Shown here: piece after piece, positions 49,145 to 60,325 of the stretch
Position numbering within the stretch: the first letter of the stretch is position 1
Layout: each line of letters begins with the position of its first letter
From: Cymbomonas tetramitiformis
Taxonomy: Eukaryota > Chlorophyta > Pyramimonadophyceae > Pyramimonadales > Pyramimonadaceae
Length of the DNA stretch: 64,000 nucleotides
Reading direction: 5' to 3'
NCBI GenBank assembly: GCA_001247695.2
Contig: LGRX02031403.1
Coordinates: 1 to 64,000, forward strand
Notes under the pieces: model-generated
The model's database searches: none
Told to the model about the DNA's origin: nothing
What the model saw: only the letters and a program-made list of their open reading frames with translations
Translations under genes and position numbers: made by a program

Positions 49145-49363
49145 TGTTGAGAAAAAGAGCTTGCATAAGTTGTAGAGAAGAAGATATCAAAAAAATTGAG
49201 ATTTTGTGTAGTCACAGCACGAAGTCAACTGTGCAGTCATATAAGGCAATATATACAGAGCCGAGCTAGTGTTATAGAAGCGCAGACAATAAGTAAGACT
49301 GTTTAGTAGTAGGGCTAGAGAGTTGTGCTTTGTGTGGACGCTTCGTGCGATAAGTTCGCGACA
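49145..49363 (+). repeat. Third LTR copy, first 218 positions only
   Basis: Matches LTR positions 1-218 with a few changes (CACAGCACGAAG for CACAGTAGGAAG, one extra G) and stops at GCGACA, two bases before the point where the 5' partial LTR begins. Confidence 0.85.
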
Positions 49364-49366
49364 ATT

Positions 49367-49448
49367 TAGCTTAGGGTTTATTTCTTATACGGGTTTGTCT
49401 ATATTGGTTCACTGACTGTCTGATATCTTGAACCGGGATATTCCAGTA
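49367..49448. repeat. 82-bp dispersed repeat, copy 1
   Basis: Identical to 58708-58789 except for one base. Begins TAGCTTAGGGTTTATTTC and ends GGGATATTCCAGTA. Flanks differ. Confidence 0.9.
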
Positions 49449-49601
49449 GGTCGTGGACCCATTCCACGCTATTTTTTCACAGCTAATTTGGCCATGATTG
49501 GCTAAAACAGCCGCTTGGAGAGGTGGTGCGCGACGGCGCGTTTGGGTACGCACGGGAAATTTGAGATGAGCGGTTTGCGGCGAGCGTCTTGAGCCGCAGC
49601 T

Positions 49602-50159
49602 ATGGGGGTTCGACCTGGACCGGGCCTAGTCGACGCAATGTTCATTTACGGTATTATGCTTGCACTGATCCCGCTTGCTGCCGATTTTTGGGCTGGTGGC
49701 TCGAGCACCTTCGACCTCGACAACGTCTTCCAGTGCCCCTCGCTCGCATGGCTCTACCGCTACTTCCGTAACTGTGGCGTCGCATCTTCCCCACGACATT
49801 ACCCGAACGCGCCCCGGCGTACCACCTCCCATCAGGCTTTCAGAGTTATGGGTGTTACCACCAGAGCAAAGAAGTCCCTCACGAGGGACAGCGACATTGA
49901 TGCCTCGCTGAGGCTTATCGACGGGGTTCGGAACAGCCCGACGGTGCGGACTCCAACCGTTCCGACCCCCAACCCTGCTTCGAACGAGGACGCCGACGTG
50001 GCCATTAGGCGTTACTTGCAGGAGCAGGCGAAGTTGACCGACGAGATCTACAAGGCACGTCTGCATCGCGCCTGGGCCAAGAGCGTCCGCGAGGACGTTC
50101 TTGGTGACAAGAAACACCATTTCCGCGGTACGGACGACGCTGGCCTTCTGTCCGCCTAG
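49602..50159 (+). CDS. Hypothetical 185-residue protein
   Basis: N-terminal hydrophobic stretch (MFIYGIMLALIPLAADFWAG) that could be a signal or membrane anchor, then a Thr/Pro-rich part (TVRTPTVPTPNPAS) and a charged C-terminal helix (IRRYLQEQAKLTDEIYKARLHRAWAKSV). The last looks like a gag-type or coiled segment. No family recognised. A second ATG at 49639 would start at the hydrophobic stretch. It may belong with the membrane ORF at 57.6-58.2 kb, which has a similar RTPTV phrase, but the link is weak. Confidence 0.4.
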   Translation: MGVRPGPGLVDAMFIYGIMLALIPLAADFWAGGSSTFDLDNVFQCPSLAWLYRYFRNCGVASSPRHYPNAPRRTTSHQAFRVMGVTTRAKKSLTRDSDIDASLRLIDGVRNSPTVRTPTVPTPNPASNEDADVAIRRYLQEQAKLTDEIYKARLHRAWAKSVREDVLGDKKHHFRGTDDAGLLSA

Positions 50160-50216
50160 CTGCGAATTATGCAAATGTCGGCGCGAGCCGACATATGATT
50201 ACCAACAAATTGAGAG

Positions 50217-50276
50217 AAACCCTAAAAAATAAAACCCTAAAAAACCCTAAAACCCTAAAAGAAACCCTAAATAAGG
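50217..50276. repeat. Degenerate telomere-like tract (CCCTAAA type)
   Basis: Five AACCCTAAA-like units with irregular spacing in AT-rich sequence. CCCTAAA is the telomere repeat of many plants and green algae. An interstitial tract can mark an old break or a chromosome end. Confidence 0.75.
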
Positions 50277-50475
50277 AATATTCCCTTCTAAAAATCATCG
50301 ATTCCTTAATAGCATTTCTTATTCTCATAACTCCTTTTGGAATCTTTCAACTCTCATGGATATCTAATTATTGGAACTCACAAAAACATATACATTCCAC
50401 TTTACACAAATAGAATTTGCTTACATATCTTACTCGTTGTAATACCCAATATGGTCATGAACTCACGATAACTGT

Positions 50476-51738
50476 CTATTCCATGAATGATAGCTTGCTC
50501 TCATTCTTGAGCATGCGATCTATGACTTCTGAGACGACATGCAACTTGGCACGCGAATCAGACGCTGTAAAGTGCCAACGGCCACCCTTGTGATCTTTAA
50601 AGTACTCATCCAATGCGGCACGGATGAAATCATCACTGTGGTGGATAGCTGGGGCATTCCAGTGCACTACACTCTCCATCACTAAAGCGTCTTGGGATAA
50701 ATGTCGAGATCCCGCTGCATGCTTATCGATGCATGACCCTTGGCTCTCAGCCACAGCTTCATTTTGTGTCTTTAAAGCACAATGTTGAAATAAAAACATC
50801 CAATCAGGTACATCCGCATACAACTCTGAGACAGTCAACATATCCTTCATCACGGCAGTACCACTCGCATGTGTCCATCTTTCTGCATACCTTGGGGACT
50901 CCATGTATGCCGTCACCAGTCTTTGCTTTATTATTTCATGTTGCTCCCATAAGACACCGAATGCCGGCAACGAGACACTTCCTTCTAGCCGTGCCCAGTC
51001 AAAGACTTTCTGTAAACAAGCCCTCTCGTCTGGAGGTCTGCAGGGAAGTTGGAACAAAAAACGTAAGTCGAAACAACCTGCCATAACCGCACACCATGTA
51101 TGTACCTCGTTGTCTAAAAAACGCAAGGTAAAGTGCTGAAATACAAGGTCACACCACTTCGCTAAGCGGTTCGTGCATACTGAGTTGAAAGCTTTTTTGA
51201 AGTCCCTCCCAAAAGCAGGTGCTGTCTTCAAAGCCACACCCATAAAGGTTCCTTGAGTCTGTATCTCTTCCTTGTGTTTACACAGCAACGGAAAATCCTC
51301 AGCTTTCAACTCTACTTTAGCACTGTCCTTGTCCTTAAAATCTAGCTGTTCTGTGAACACCTTATCAAAGTTGTGCGCGAAAGCCGCTTCTCGCTCTGTC
51401 ACCTCCCAGGGTAAGGTATTCACTGTCTGCTGAAAAAGGGAAAGTGCCTTAACATGAGTCAGCAAGTCAGCCAATCCTACTAAGATGGAAACAACAAAAA
51501 TCAGTCCGTACAATTGAGCCAAGAAGGTCTTGGCATAAGTTACTTCCTCCTCTCTGCCGGAGAGAACTTTATCCTGTAAGTGGGTGACAATAGCTAGGTA
51601 GTTGAGAATAAAGTTCTTGTAAACTTTTCGCTCAGCTTGAGCAAAACGGGTTTCACAAAAAGTTTGGATGTTATACAACCTCTGTTTTAACTTCGCTGAG
51701 GCTTCGAGAAGCTTCTCGTAGTTTTTTTCCGTACGCAA
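50476..51738 (-). CDS. hAT-like transposase, C-terminal part after frameshift
   Basis: Starts at a non-ATG codon, so it is the continuation of the preceding ORF and not a separate gene. IQTFCETRFAQAERKVYKNF resembles the conserved segment after the second catalytic Asp in KRAB/ZNF862-like and other hAT-derived proteins. The helical remainder would hold the insertion domain and the last catalytic Glu, which I cannot assign. Ends in TAG. Confidence 0.55.
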   Translation of the reverse strand: MRTEKNYEKLLEASAKLKQRLYNIQTFCETRFAQAERKVYKNFILNYLAIVTHLQDKVLSGREEEVTYAKTFLAQLYGLIFVVSILVGLADLLTHVKALSLFQQTVNTLPWEVTEREAAFAHNFDKVFTEQLDFKDKDSAKVELKAEDFPLLCKHKEEIQTQGTFMGVALKTAPAFGRDFKKAFNSVCTNRLAKWCDLVFQHFTLRFLDNEVHTWCAVMAGCFDLRFLFQLPCRPPDERACLQKVFDWARLEGSVSLPAFGVLWEQHEIIKQRLVTAYMESPRYAERWTHASGTAVMKDMLTVSELYADVPDWMFLFQHCALKTQNEAVAESQGSCIDKHAAGSRHLSQDALVMESVVHWNAPAIHHSDDFIRAALDEYFKDHKGGRWHFTASDSRAKLHVVSEVIDRMLKNESKLSFME

Positions 51739-53158
51739 ATTTTGACTGTATTTGGGAAAGGATCTCGGGCAGCTCTTTATACCAGGTCAAAACTTCATCT
51801 TTCCTGACATCTCCTAGAACTAGCTCCGTCCTATGTCCACCATCCCAACCAGGCATCGTCCATGAAACGCTAGTGCCTATCTTTCTGCACAATATGGACG
51901 GCACATCAAGGCCAAAGTACTGCCCATCAAAGGCGAAACGGGTCAACTGGGCACGCAACTGAAAAACAGTGAAGCAATATACATCTTGCAGAACTTTGAA
52001 AATGTTTGTGGCAACACCCTCTCCATCGTGCCCCTCCGTTACTGGTGGATCACCAAGCAAGATCGCTTTCAACTCCCCTCTATCAAAACCAATCGCACCA
52101 ACAACTTGCCCAGTCCTACGGAACTCGGTCACTTTATCGGCATTCAAAGCGAACAAAGTGACACGCAAGGTAGCAGGATCAAGTGCCCGAAACCAGGCTA
52201 TTACACGTCGAACGACGACGTTGTAGAAACAAGGAAGTAGCTTGCGAACGAAATCTCTCCCATGGTTCAAGTTGCCTACTCTAGTACCGATCAAGTGTTG
52301 TCTCAGCACAGCACGTTCGTAAGAGCAGTATGAATGCGCTTCTACGATAGTCTCGAGAGCCAAACGGCCTAAAGTTAGACCAATGGCACGTTGTTGAGTG
52401 ATAGCGAGCTGTTGCTTATTCTCATATTCCGAACACCACTCGTGAACCGCAGATGTGTAGTGAGTAATTATCCGAGGCTTGACATTCTTTAATAAGCTGT
52501 TCGAAGAAAAGATACCGACAGACTTACGGTTAACTCCAGAGCACACTTGTTTGGGCGAAAGACTAGAATGTTTAAAGCACACTTTGCACACGAAAACCTC
52601 ATCGGCCGGATAAGAAGTCATATGGAACGTCTCAATTATCGCTTCCACTGTATTGCAATGCCGCACGCTGTGCTTAACCGAGAGGAGCGACGCTGAAGTT
52701 TTCGCTGCGGGTTCCAGTTGAGTAGCGACTGCCTTGGCGACGAGATTGGGAAGGTCATTGATAGAAGTGCGAAGTTCAGTGTTCTCGAGACGCATGTTGG
52801 TAAGCATCGTGAGGATGCTCAACACTTGGACTACAGTCGCGAGCCCTGTACGAGATGCTGGCGCCTCGTCCGAAAGACTAGTACTCTGATCTTCCATCGA
52901 AACGCGAGCGCGCTTTAGCGGATTACTGGCAGGATCCAAATCCTCGTTGCCTGGTTCATTTTGATCCGTTGAAGTCGGAAGCGGTTCCCCAGCAGCGTCC
53001 ACGGTGTTTGAACCGGAACGCTTGAATATTGAAGAAATGGGCGGCGCCTCTTTGGTTAACGTTGCACCGTGTTTTTTCTTCAGGTGCGTTTCCATATAGT
53101 CCTTGCGAACTTCCTTGTGGCAAATACGACACGTTGCCTTTTTACTATGCGACACCAT
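51671..53158 (-). CDS. hAT-like transposase, N-terminal part with BED-like zinc finger
   Basis: Residues 10-31 (CRICHKEVRKDYMETHLKKKH) have a C-x2-C ... H-x4-H spacing like BED fingers of hAT transposases. A long helical middle follows, with a second Cys/His group (VCKVCFKHSS). Near the end FAFDGQYFGLDVP and WTMPGWDGGHRTELVLGDV resemble the RNase H-like catalytic strands (the latter like the W..xxHRLEL..D motif of hAT proteins). The ORF shifts out of frame in an A7 run at about 51724-51730; the downstream ORF continues the expected sequence (NYEKLLEASAKLKQRL). Terminal inverted repeats were not found. Confidence 0.65.
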   Translation of the reverse strand: MVSHSKKATCRICHKEVRKDYMETHLKKKHGATLTKEAPPISSIFKRSGSNTVDAAGEPLPTSTDQNEPGNEDLDPASNPLKRARVSMEDQSTSLSDEAPASRTGLATVVQVLSILTMLTNMRLENTELRTSINDLPNLVAKAVATQLEPAAKTSASLLSVKHSVRHCNTVEAIIETFHMTSYPADEVFVCKVCFKHSSLSPKQVCSGVNRKSVGIFSSNSLLKNVKPRIITHYTSAVHEWCSEYENKQQLAITQQRAIGLTLGRLALETIVEAHSYCSYERAVLRQHLIGTRVGNLNHGRDFVRKLLPCFYNVVVRRVIAWFRALDPATLRVTLFALNADKVTEFRRTGQVVGAIGFDRGELKAILLGDPPVTEGHDGEGVATNIFKVLQDVYCFTVFQLRAQLTRFAFDGQYFGLDVPSILCRKIGTSVSWTMPGWDGGHRTELVLGDVRKDEVLTWYKELPEILSQIQSKFAYGKKLREASRSLSEVKTEVV

Positions 53159-53977
53159 AACTAATGTTTAATATCGATGCAAACGCAGCTCCTCGCTCGC
53201 TGTCCCTCCTCGTGTGTTACCACTTAGAAAGAGTATTATTGTCAAGTTCGCCTTCTCTAGAAAAGTACTGGACAAAAAGATTGAGGAGTTGAGCAGACCG
53301 GTTGAGGATTATAAGTCCAATTCCGTTAAGCAGGGCCACTCCGTTTGCATTAAAACAAGCCCCAAAATCGGGCTCCCCATGACCGCCTATGAACCTCCAA
53401 AAGTAGCTTCAGGAGGGGAGGAAGGGTTGGGTGCACAATATATAACAACTGTGGAAACGAACAGCAAACGATCAGTTGTATATATAAGGCCGAGAATCGT
53501 GCGATTATAAATCGTTAAATCGTGGGATCATCGTTCGCTAAAGCGACGACGGCTAGCGCAATAATCCGTAACGTACACCTCGGATACTTTGAATCGTCAC
53601 TCTGACGCACGATACGTGTGGATCAATCAGTAATCCAGCGTCAATATGTATCACGAAACGCAATTCATTGAACCTTGAATCGTCACTCTGCAATACGATA
53701 CGCAATTCAAAGGGGGCTACATCCTAAGAACTGTAAGGCTAATGCCTAAGGTGAGGGACTAAAGTGGACTCAGTTCCCCCCAATAACCTAAAAACACCAT
53801 GAGGGACGCCTCAAATCGGTGTAAGAAGACTGGTACCAGCAAGAAGCAACAACAACAAAGACATCAAAGACATATACAAAGGTATGCCCGTTGTGAGGTC
53901 GCAACTCTTTTAAGAGGGGAGATCTGTCAGGGTTATGACCGATGACACATATGTCATACATGTCATACGTGTCATAC
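53159..53977. other. No gene seen; short direct repeats
   Basis: Includes short repeats of GAATCGTCACTCTG with GATACG nearby (about 53590-53710). The 98-residue ORF at 53214-53510 has no recognisable features. Confidence 0.5.
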
Positions 53978-54045
53978 CATGTCATGTCATGTCATGTCAT
54001 GTCATGTCATGTCATGTCATGTCATGTCATGTCATGTCATGTCAT
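53978..54045. repeat. (CATGT)n microsatellite
   Basis: About 13 units of GTCAT. A spurious ORF of repeated MSCHV arises from it. Confidence 0.95.
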
Positions 54046-54059
54046 ATATTATAATGACA

Positions 54060-57000
54060 GACAGTCGTCAGACAGTCGTCAGTACGGTCGACTATGACTG
54101 TACATGTCATCGAGATGATAAGTCACATCATCTGTCATTATTCAAGGAAAGACTTGAATGATACCTGTCATCGAGAGTTCGTACGCCGAACTCGAAGATG
54201 GCGAAGCAAGATACAATCTTGAAGTACCAAACAAGAAATCATCTTCGCTTCTAGCATGTGCGGAACAAGCATGCGCAGTATATTAGGGCGAACGCATCAT
54301 TCGTTCTGCCTATACTGGTCGTTCAACCAATGTCTCGGGTTCACAACCCAATGGCGGTACCATCTATGCGATGGGAGACATTCGGTATAGATGAGCTAGC
54401 GTTGTGCTAGAGCAGTATCTTCTCACAGAAGCCTGCACTCATCCCCGCTAATATCTTACGCGTGTGTTACCGTCCCATAACACAGCGTTTACTATTATTT
54501 TATATGATATACTGAGGGCTCGCTTATCAGCCCTAATAGATGGTATTCTGAACTCGTCAAGGCACGAGAACGAGAACTCAAGTGAGTGCAGCGTTAGATA
54601 TCGTATATATTGTATTTGTTCGCAGGTTTCAGGTTCGCGCATATAAGCGACAGCCCTCGCAATCATATTGAATATCTGCAAAGCCATTAATAATATACGC
54701 TCGAATATCGACAGCACACGGATTGTGCGAGGATTTATCATCGCGAACATATTCGCAGCTGACAGCATTCGCAGAGAAATTGTTTTAATACTATAAACGA
54801 CAAGGTGTGCGCACAGTGTACGGATCGCATACATATGATGTCAAAAATTCGCAGGGTTGGTACGATATGCGAGATGCAGATGCGCGAACGAAAAATGACC
54901 GTCAGTACGTATGATTCACATCAACTGCGACTTGACGTACGAAATTTCGTCAAACAGCGCGATCGCATTCATTCATGCGACAATACACCGGCGACAATGA
55001 TATACTTTGTAGAATAATTGGCGACATCGATTTTCGCTAATGATCCGCACGAACCGTCCACAATAACGCGCACGTACGAAGATTTTTAGCTCGACAGCGC
55101 GATGTGCACCTGTCATGATTTCATCGGATGCAATGGATGCACGATTTTAGGGCGCATGATTCCTGATGTATCTACATGCAGCAAGACATACACATGTCTA
55201 CAATGCCCGCCGTCCGTACGTACGCCATGTTACGCGCGTCAATATCCTCTGCAGAACATTTGTATACTCGCAGGGATACTTTAGATGGACGCATGATGGA
55301 CACATGATTACCATACTGCAGCATCTTACACTATATCTTGATGACTGCAGAGATATTTCAAACCGTCAGAATTTGTATACTTATTGCAATATAGTGTGCA
55401 AGATATGTGTATACTGAGGTTGCAATGATTGCAACACACACACCAACATGCAGCACATGAGTATATGCAGCATTACACCATATACACATTCTATACTGAG
55501 TGACTGCAATATTGTAAATTGTGCATGCATCACAGAAACAGCTTGATCACGATATCAGCTGTAGTATATATACCAGTTTGATCACGTTAGCAACTGGAAT
55601 ATTAGCATCATCTTGCAATATACTGAACATTCCACAAGCATATTGCAGTGCACGCTAGGTTATATTAGAACTCATGTTAGCATAAGGTGCCTGAAAGTAG
55701 TCTTAACATCATAATTAGCTCGTTATGTCCCGGTGGAGCCGAGATGCTCTTCGGATCACATACCGTTCTATGGTGGATTACTGGATGGAATACTCACCAG
55801 AGCTACATGTAAAATCAACCAGCAACTCATTATTGTGAATGAGATATAACAGGATTACAATAACCCCTAATCTGATATATATCATGCTAGATTCATTCAG
55901 TACATGGTATGCTGATCACCATCCTGCATGAAAACTATCTGGGAATATTGTAATACCAGAAGTTATCTTCCTGTAAGTGTGTAAAGTGAACACACACACA
56001 CTGGCAAAAGTACTAATCAATAAGTACTACACATTGCACACACACTGACATTTACTGTATATGATGACATTCACTGACTCAAAGTGAATTGGTCAATTAT
56101 AATGTCCATTATGTACATGATAATATGGATACCATTCCACAAACACATGTGCGTGTGGAATGTCAGTGATGGCGATAGATATGGGAGCAGGATAAGACAA
56201 CATGCTGTAGGGCTGGATGGAGATATCTCCAGACCCGAAGGCAGAATACTGTGCTCATTATAACAGCTGGTAACTGTTGAGCACAGTCCATCCACTCTCA
56301 CATATCGCTGGAGCAAGAACAACCACTATACTGCATTCTGACAAATGACTCAGTATTGATCAGCACAAAAGCATGTACCTAACCAGATCAGTACATACAT
56401 ATATTGAGCTGACATAGGTTGTTTTGGACACACACACATATACATATGTTGTGCTAAACTGATTTGATCATTATCAAGCTGTGTCCAGATATGTTTGGAA
56501 TTCAGAGATATCATTTTGATATATCTTAGTGCACAGTCATATGCTCAAACATATCATAGGTTGACAAGTTATCACTAAAGTGGATAATCCGCTTATAGTT
56601 GGTACACCTAATATTCAGCAGGAAGTGCAAATAGTGCATTAACTTCCATGGGTTTCAAATCAGTAAAACCCATAATTATGATCAACCACAGATGTTGACA
56701 TACAGAGATATTCACTTATATGCCATGAAAATTATCATGTGCAAAAGTGAAGTAAATTGCAGTACTTCTGTACCTTGCAGCTTACACACACACACACAGA
56801 TATGTTATTATGGAAAACAATAAATACCCGGAAAATGGGCAAAATGGGTAAAATTCGTTTGCGATAGATTTCAAAATTGAAATTTCGACCCTATATTATT
56901 TGATATTATGATTTTATACCTATTAAGGTATCAGAAAATCATAATGACCATAGTCATATCTCGTGTAACACCCTAGATATTAGGTGTGGAATATATAGGG

Positions 57001-57450
57001 GTATACATATTGGCTGTAACACCATGCGTAAAAATGCTCCACGCATGATTTCAAAATGAAAAAATCGGGTTGATTTTTTTTGCTGATCTGATTATTCAGC
57101 TATCAACAAATATTCCCTGATTTATGCAGCACTTGTAACACCCTGTAACACCCCTAAAATTAAATGTGTGTGTCAGGGGTGAAGAATACCTCCTGCAAAC
57201 CACGTAACATACAGTGCGCAATTAAATGCAGTTTTGCTTAAATATGTTTGCAAAATATTTATACTGCTTTAATTTTACCTATTTTAGGGTTACTGATACC
57301 AAGTAACACCCTAAATACACTGTAGGGGATATGGGCCACTGTAACGTGACATGCCCTAAATGCCACCTAAATATTGGATACATTTTGTGTTTGGCATATA
57401 TATATATATATATCATGCTGTAATCAGCACAGACATGATAATATTTCGGG
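54060..57450. other. 3.4 kb of AT-rich sequence without recognisable genes
   Basis: Only short ORFs. Contains CA microsatellites (about 55990, 56430, 56785), a recurring TTCGCA motif between 54610 and 54860 and a recurring GTAACACCCTA motif between 56960 and 57310. No element ends or RNA genes identified. Confidence 0.55.
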
Positions 57451-57535
57451 CAGCAACCCAAAAACTGCAGTGCAACAACCCAAAAACTGCAGGGCTACAA
57501 CCCAAAGACTGTAGGGCTGCAACCCTAAAACTGTA
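57451..57535. repeat. Four tandem copies of a 23-25-bp unit
   Basis: Unit CAACCCAAAAACTGCAG with variants (AGACTGTAG, CCTAAAACTGTA). Confidence 0.85.
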
Positions 57536-57624
57536 ACAGCTGCTTCCTATACGAACTGCATGCTATATATGAGGTACATGGGCAACTGACAACTGCCTTA
57601 TGTTCACACTTCCTAACCACCACA

Positions 57625-58203
57625 GCGGACGCGGACGGTGAGTTCGCGGGGTTCGTTCAGACCGTCAACCACGCCGCCATCGGGCAGGTTGATCTCACGG
57701 GTTACGACACGGACGGTTACGAGGACCTCGCCGACGGCAGCTTCATCGTGAAGCCGCGGACTCCGACCGTTTCGGCAAATCATGTGTCGGAGCCCGCGAC
57801 CCACGTGCATGTGTCTGGTGGTGCTTCCCGCACCTACGGATGTGGCAAGCCGCCATGGGGCTTCCCCGCACACGCGGGCCCGTGGGGATTTCATTACTTT
57901 GTCCCTCTCTTTCTTTTGATCTCGATCATGGGAGTGGGAGCTGCCGCCTACACGGCGGCCAATGACATCGACTCTGTGCAGGTATCGGGTCGGGCTGCAC
58001 CGCAGCCTGTGCTGTGCAGAGGGGATTTGTGCATCTACCCTGGTATATCCGAGCTGGACCCCGTCACTCTGGATGCAGTACTGCACTCCCTGGGTGCTGC
58101 GACGGTGGTTCACCGGCCGCCTGACCCACTGGAGAGCAGTGCTGCAAGCTACTACCGTGGGCATTGTGGTGACGGTGCTCCTCTGGACTTTGACCCCGAG
58201 TAG
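57625..58203 (+). CDS. Single-pass membrane protein fragment, family unknown
   Basis: Open in frame from a possible acceptor (CCACCACAG, ending 57625) to TAG at 58201. Starts ADADGEFAGFVQTVNHAAIG, then a Gly/Pro-rich part, a clear transmembrane helix (YFVPLFLLISIMGVGAAAYTA) and a Cys-containing C-terminal part (VLCRGDLCIYP). GC content and codon use are unlike the AT-rich surroundings, which supports coding. No start codon upstream of 57748, so a 5' exon is probably missing. Confidence 0.45.
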   Translation, partial: ADADGEFAGFVQTVNHAAIGQVDLTGYDTDGYEDLADGSFIVKPRTPTVSANHVSEPATHVHVSGGASRTYGCGKPPWGFPAHAGPWGFHYFVPLFLLISIMGVGAAAYTAANDIDSVQVSGRAAPQPVLCRGDLCIYPGISELDPVTLDAVLHSLGAATVVHRPPDPLESSAASYYRGHCGDGAPLDFDPE

Positions 58204-58707
58204 CTTTACTTCTGGCTCTGGCAGTGCACCACTTTCTGGTGGTGTACTGAGATGTGCTTTGACCTCAACATGGTCTTCAATTTGGTTTATGCTTTACTTT
58301 GACATCTACAATCTTCAATCTGGTTTGCTGCCGCAGTGCTTTTCAGTAGTTTAGCAGGACCTGAGTACCTGTATATTTCTGCACTTGTGCCGGCTAGAGG
58401 GTTTCAATTTGTGTATCAGAATAGCACAGTTGGATTAGCAGTTAGGTTTGTCACCCTGGCTCCTACCCTAACTTATCTTAACATCTCTGACTTACCTGTC
58501 AGTCACCACCCACAGTGCTGGGGTGGTGTGCTGAAATCTGTATAGGCAGCCCTGACCGGGAGTCCCGGTGCAGGCCCCTATGACAGATTTCTAGGTAGCC
58601 AACACTGGACCTGTGACTGATCCGTAAGCCCGTGCTGTGACACATCAAGGTGTCACAGGTAGCTAGGACCGAGACCGTTCCGACTCCGTGACCGTTCCGG
58701 GTATATC

Positions 58708-58789
58708 TAGCTTAGGGTTTATTTCTTATACGGGTTTATCTATATTGGTTCACTGACTGTCTGATATCTTGAACCGGGATATTCCAGTA
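58708..58789. repeat. 82-bp dispersed repeat, copy 2
   Basis: Same orientation as 49367-49448, 9.3 kb away, one mismatch. Confidence 0.9.
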
Positions 58790-58952
58790 TAATTATATAG
58801 TTGTCACTGAATAATTCTCCTACAAGTGTAAACTGATTATAAAGATAAACGAATATATTATGCATCTGTGACCTAGGTAACCGTCACCAAGTACTGTACG
58901 AGTAATGGTACATGATGCGAGATGGGACTTTCAGCCCCTACATTCTGGGAAA

Positions 58953-59215
58953 ATCAGAAGACGTCTAGAAGACGTCTTCTGAACGTCTTATAGACGTCTT
59001 CGTAGAAATGACGTCTTCTGGTTTCCAGAAGACGTCTTCTGATGGGAACGTCTTCTGGAAACCAGAAGACACTCTTCGGGGAAGACGTGCCGAAGATGTG
59101 CGGAATGTCTTCCGGATTTCGGAAGACATCTTCCCGGAAGACATGCAAAGGGCAGTCTTCCCGGAAGATAACCGGAAGATGTTCCGAATGTCTTCTGGGT
59201 CAGAATACATTCTGA
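58953..59215. repeat. Left subterminal GAAGAC/GTCTTC array
   Basis: Many copies of GAAGAC and its complement, often paired as AGAAGACGTCTTCT palindromes, with GTTTCCAGAAGAC and CGGAAGAC variants. Confidence 0.9.
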
Positions 59216-59827
59216 CATGTGTTATCGACACATATGTGATGATTATGCAATTTGGCCACATAGCTACTTCATACCACACGTACACTAGTCGCGTAATCAC
59301 AGAAGACATTCAGAAGGCGCACGGAAGACATGCGGAAGACATTCCAGGTATCTTCCTAACAACTTCAGGGCTGTCATCATGCTCTGTTGCTATGATACAT
59401 AATATACGGCTAAGTTAACCTCTTAGCCGGTAGCCGTTACGATATCGTAACAAACCACCCGCGGTCCTTTTGGTTTCGCATGCACGTGTGCTCACCAAAA
59501 CGGGTTAGACGAACTCTAGACATGATACAACCTAGGGTATGTGTGCATAGTGAGCATGCATGCATCACTCCATGGCAGATTTGTATGGGATACACATACA
59601 CTCTTATCATATTCATAACAATTTGAACCGACAATAATGCTTTTTATAGCCAATTTCGAAACGGAAATCGGCTCAAATCTGCATGATTTAGATAACTTTG
59701 ACATTGATATGAATGTGCATGACCATATATGTTCAGGGTATGCCACATTCAACCATCACATATCGATATATGAGTGCTAAGGGCTATACATCCTCGCTTA
59801 TGTGTGAAATACACGCAGACTGATCGC

Positions 59828-60180
59828 TTAAGTATGGAAAACATTGCTTAAGTATGGAAAACATTGAAGAATCGCATGTTTTTTTCATGTTTTTTTTCGT
59901 AAAAAGGCCACGTATATCGAGATGTAGGCACATTTAACTCAACATATGACTGACAAAAGTTTAAACATGGCCAAGGCCGATAGCATCGTACTAACGGCAA
60001 CCGCTTAAGAGACCTTAGGCGACCAAGAATCGCTTTTGCGTAAAATCGATTGCTAAAATTTGGAGAAGTTTTGCTTGTATAATCGGTATATCTCACGATA
60101 TATATGCCATAGATGTTCATACAATAGCTCAATTTGTAGTTGCGATAGGTGTCGAAAACATATATAATCACCGTGGCAGG
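59828..60180. repeat. Diverged copy of the repeat inside the TTAA MITE
   Basis: Starts with two CTTAAGTATGGAAAACATT units and continues with TTTTTTCGT, CGTATATCGAGATGT and CATTTAACT, which align loosely with 9060-9180. The motif also appears near 12030-12095 in partial form. Confidence 0.55.
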
Positions 60181-60325
60181 AAAAATCTGGGCCCCATAGA
60201 AACTCCAGACTGCAAATCGAAAAAGGGTATGGCGTCTGAAGGGCCTTAATTAATTAAAGACGCCAGCGTCATTAGCTCCTATTGGCGCCCGATCACTACA
60301 CGTCGTTCGGCTCATGTCGCATCAG

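Larger units (their letters stand above)
29133..49363 (+). mobile_element. Giant Gypsy-type LTR retroelement with two methyltransferase modules, degraded and nested
   Basis: Without its two insertions the element is about 16.2 kb including an extra 3' LTR. Order: partial 5' LTR, hairpin-repeat leader, gag, DTG protease, unrecognised region, hydrophobic region, reverse transcriptase, RNase H, cytosine-C5 methyltransferase, integrase, PHD finger, amino-methyltransferase-like module, purine tract, 3' LTRs. RT-RNase H-integrase order and an H2C2-DDE integrase place it with Ty3/Gypsy. Damage seen: in-frame TAG at 31020, 32169, 33559 and 33565, frameshifts near 33000 and 38970, and two DNA-element insertions. 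No canonical tRNA primer site is visible after the 5' LTR. Confidence 0.9.

Noticed and set aside
50217..50276. True chromosome end
   Set aside because: The CCCTAAA-like units are few and irregular, and unique coding sequence continues on both sides.
53979..54161. ORF of repeated MSCHV
   Set aside because: Produced by the GTCAT microsatellite.
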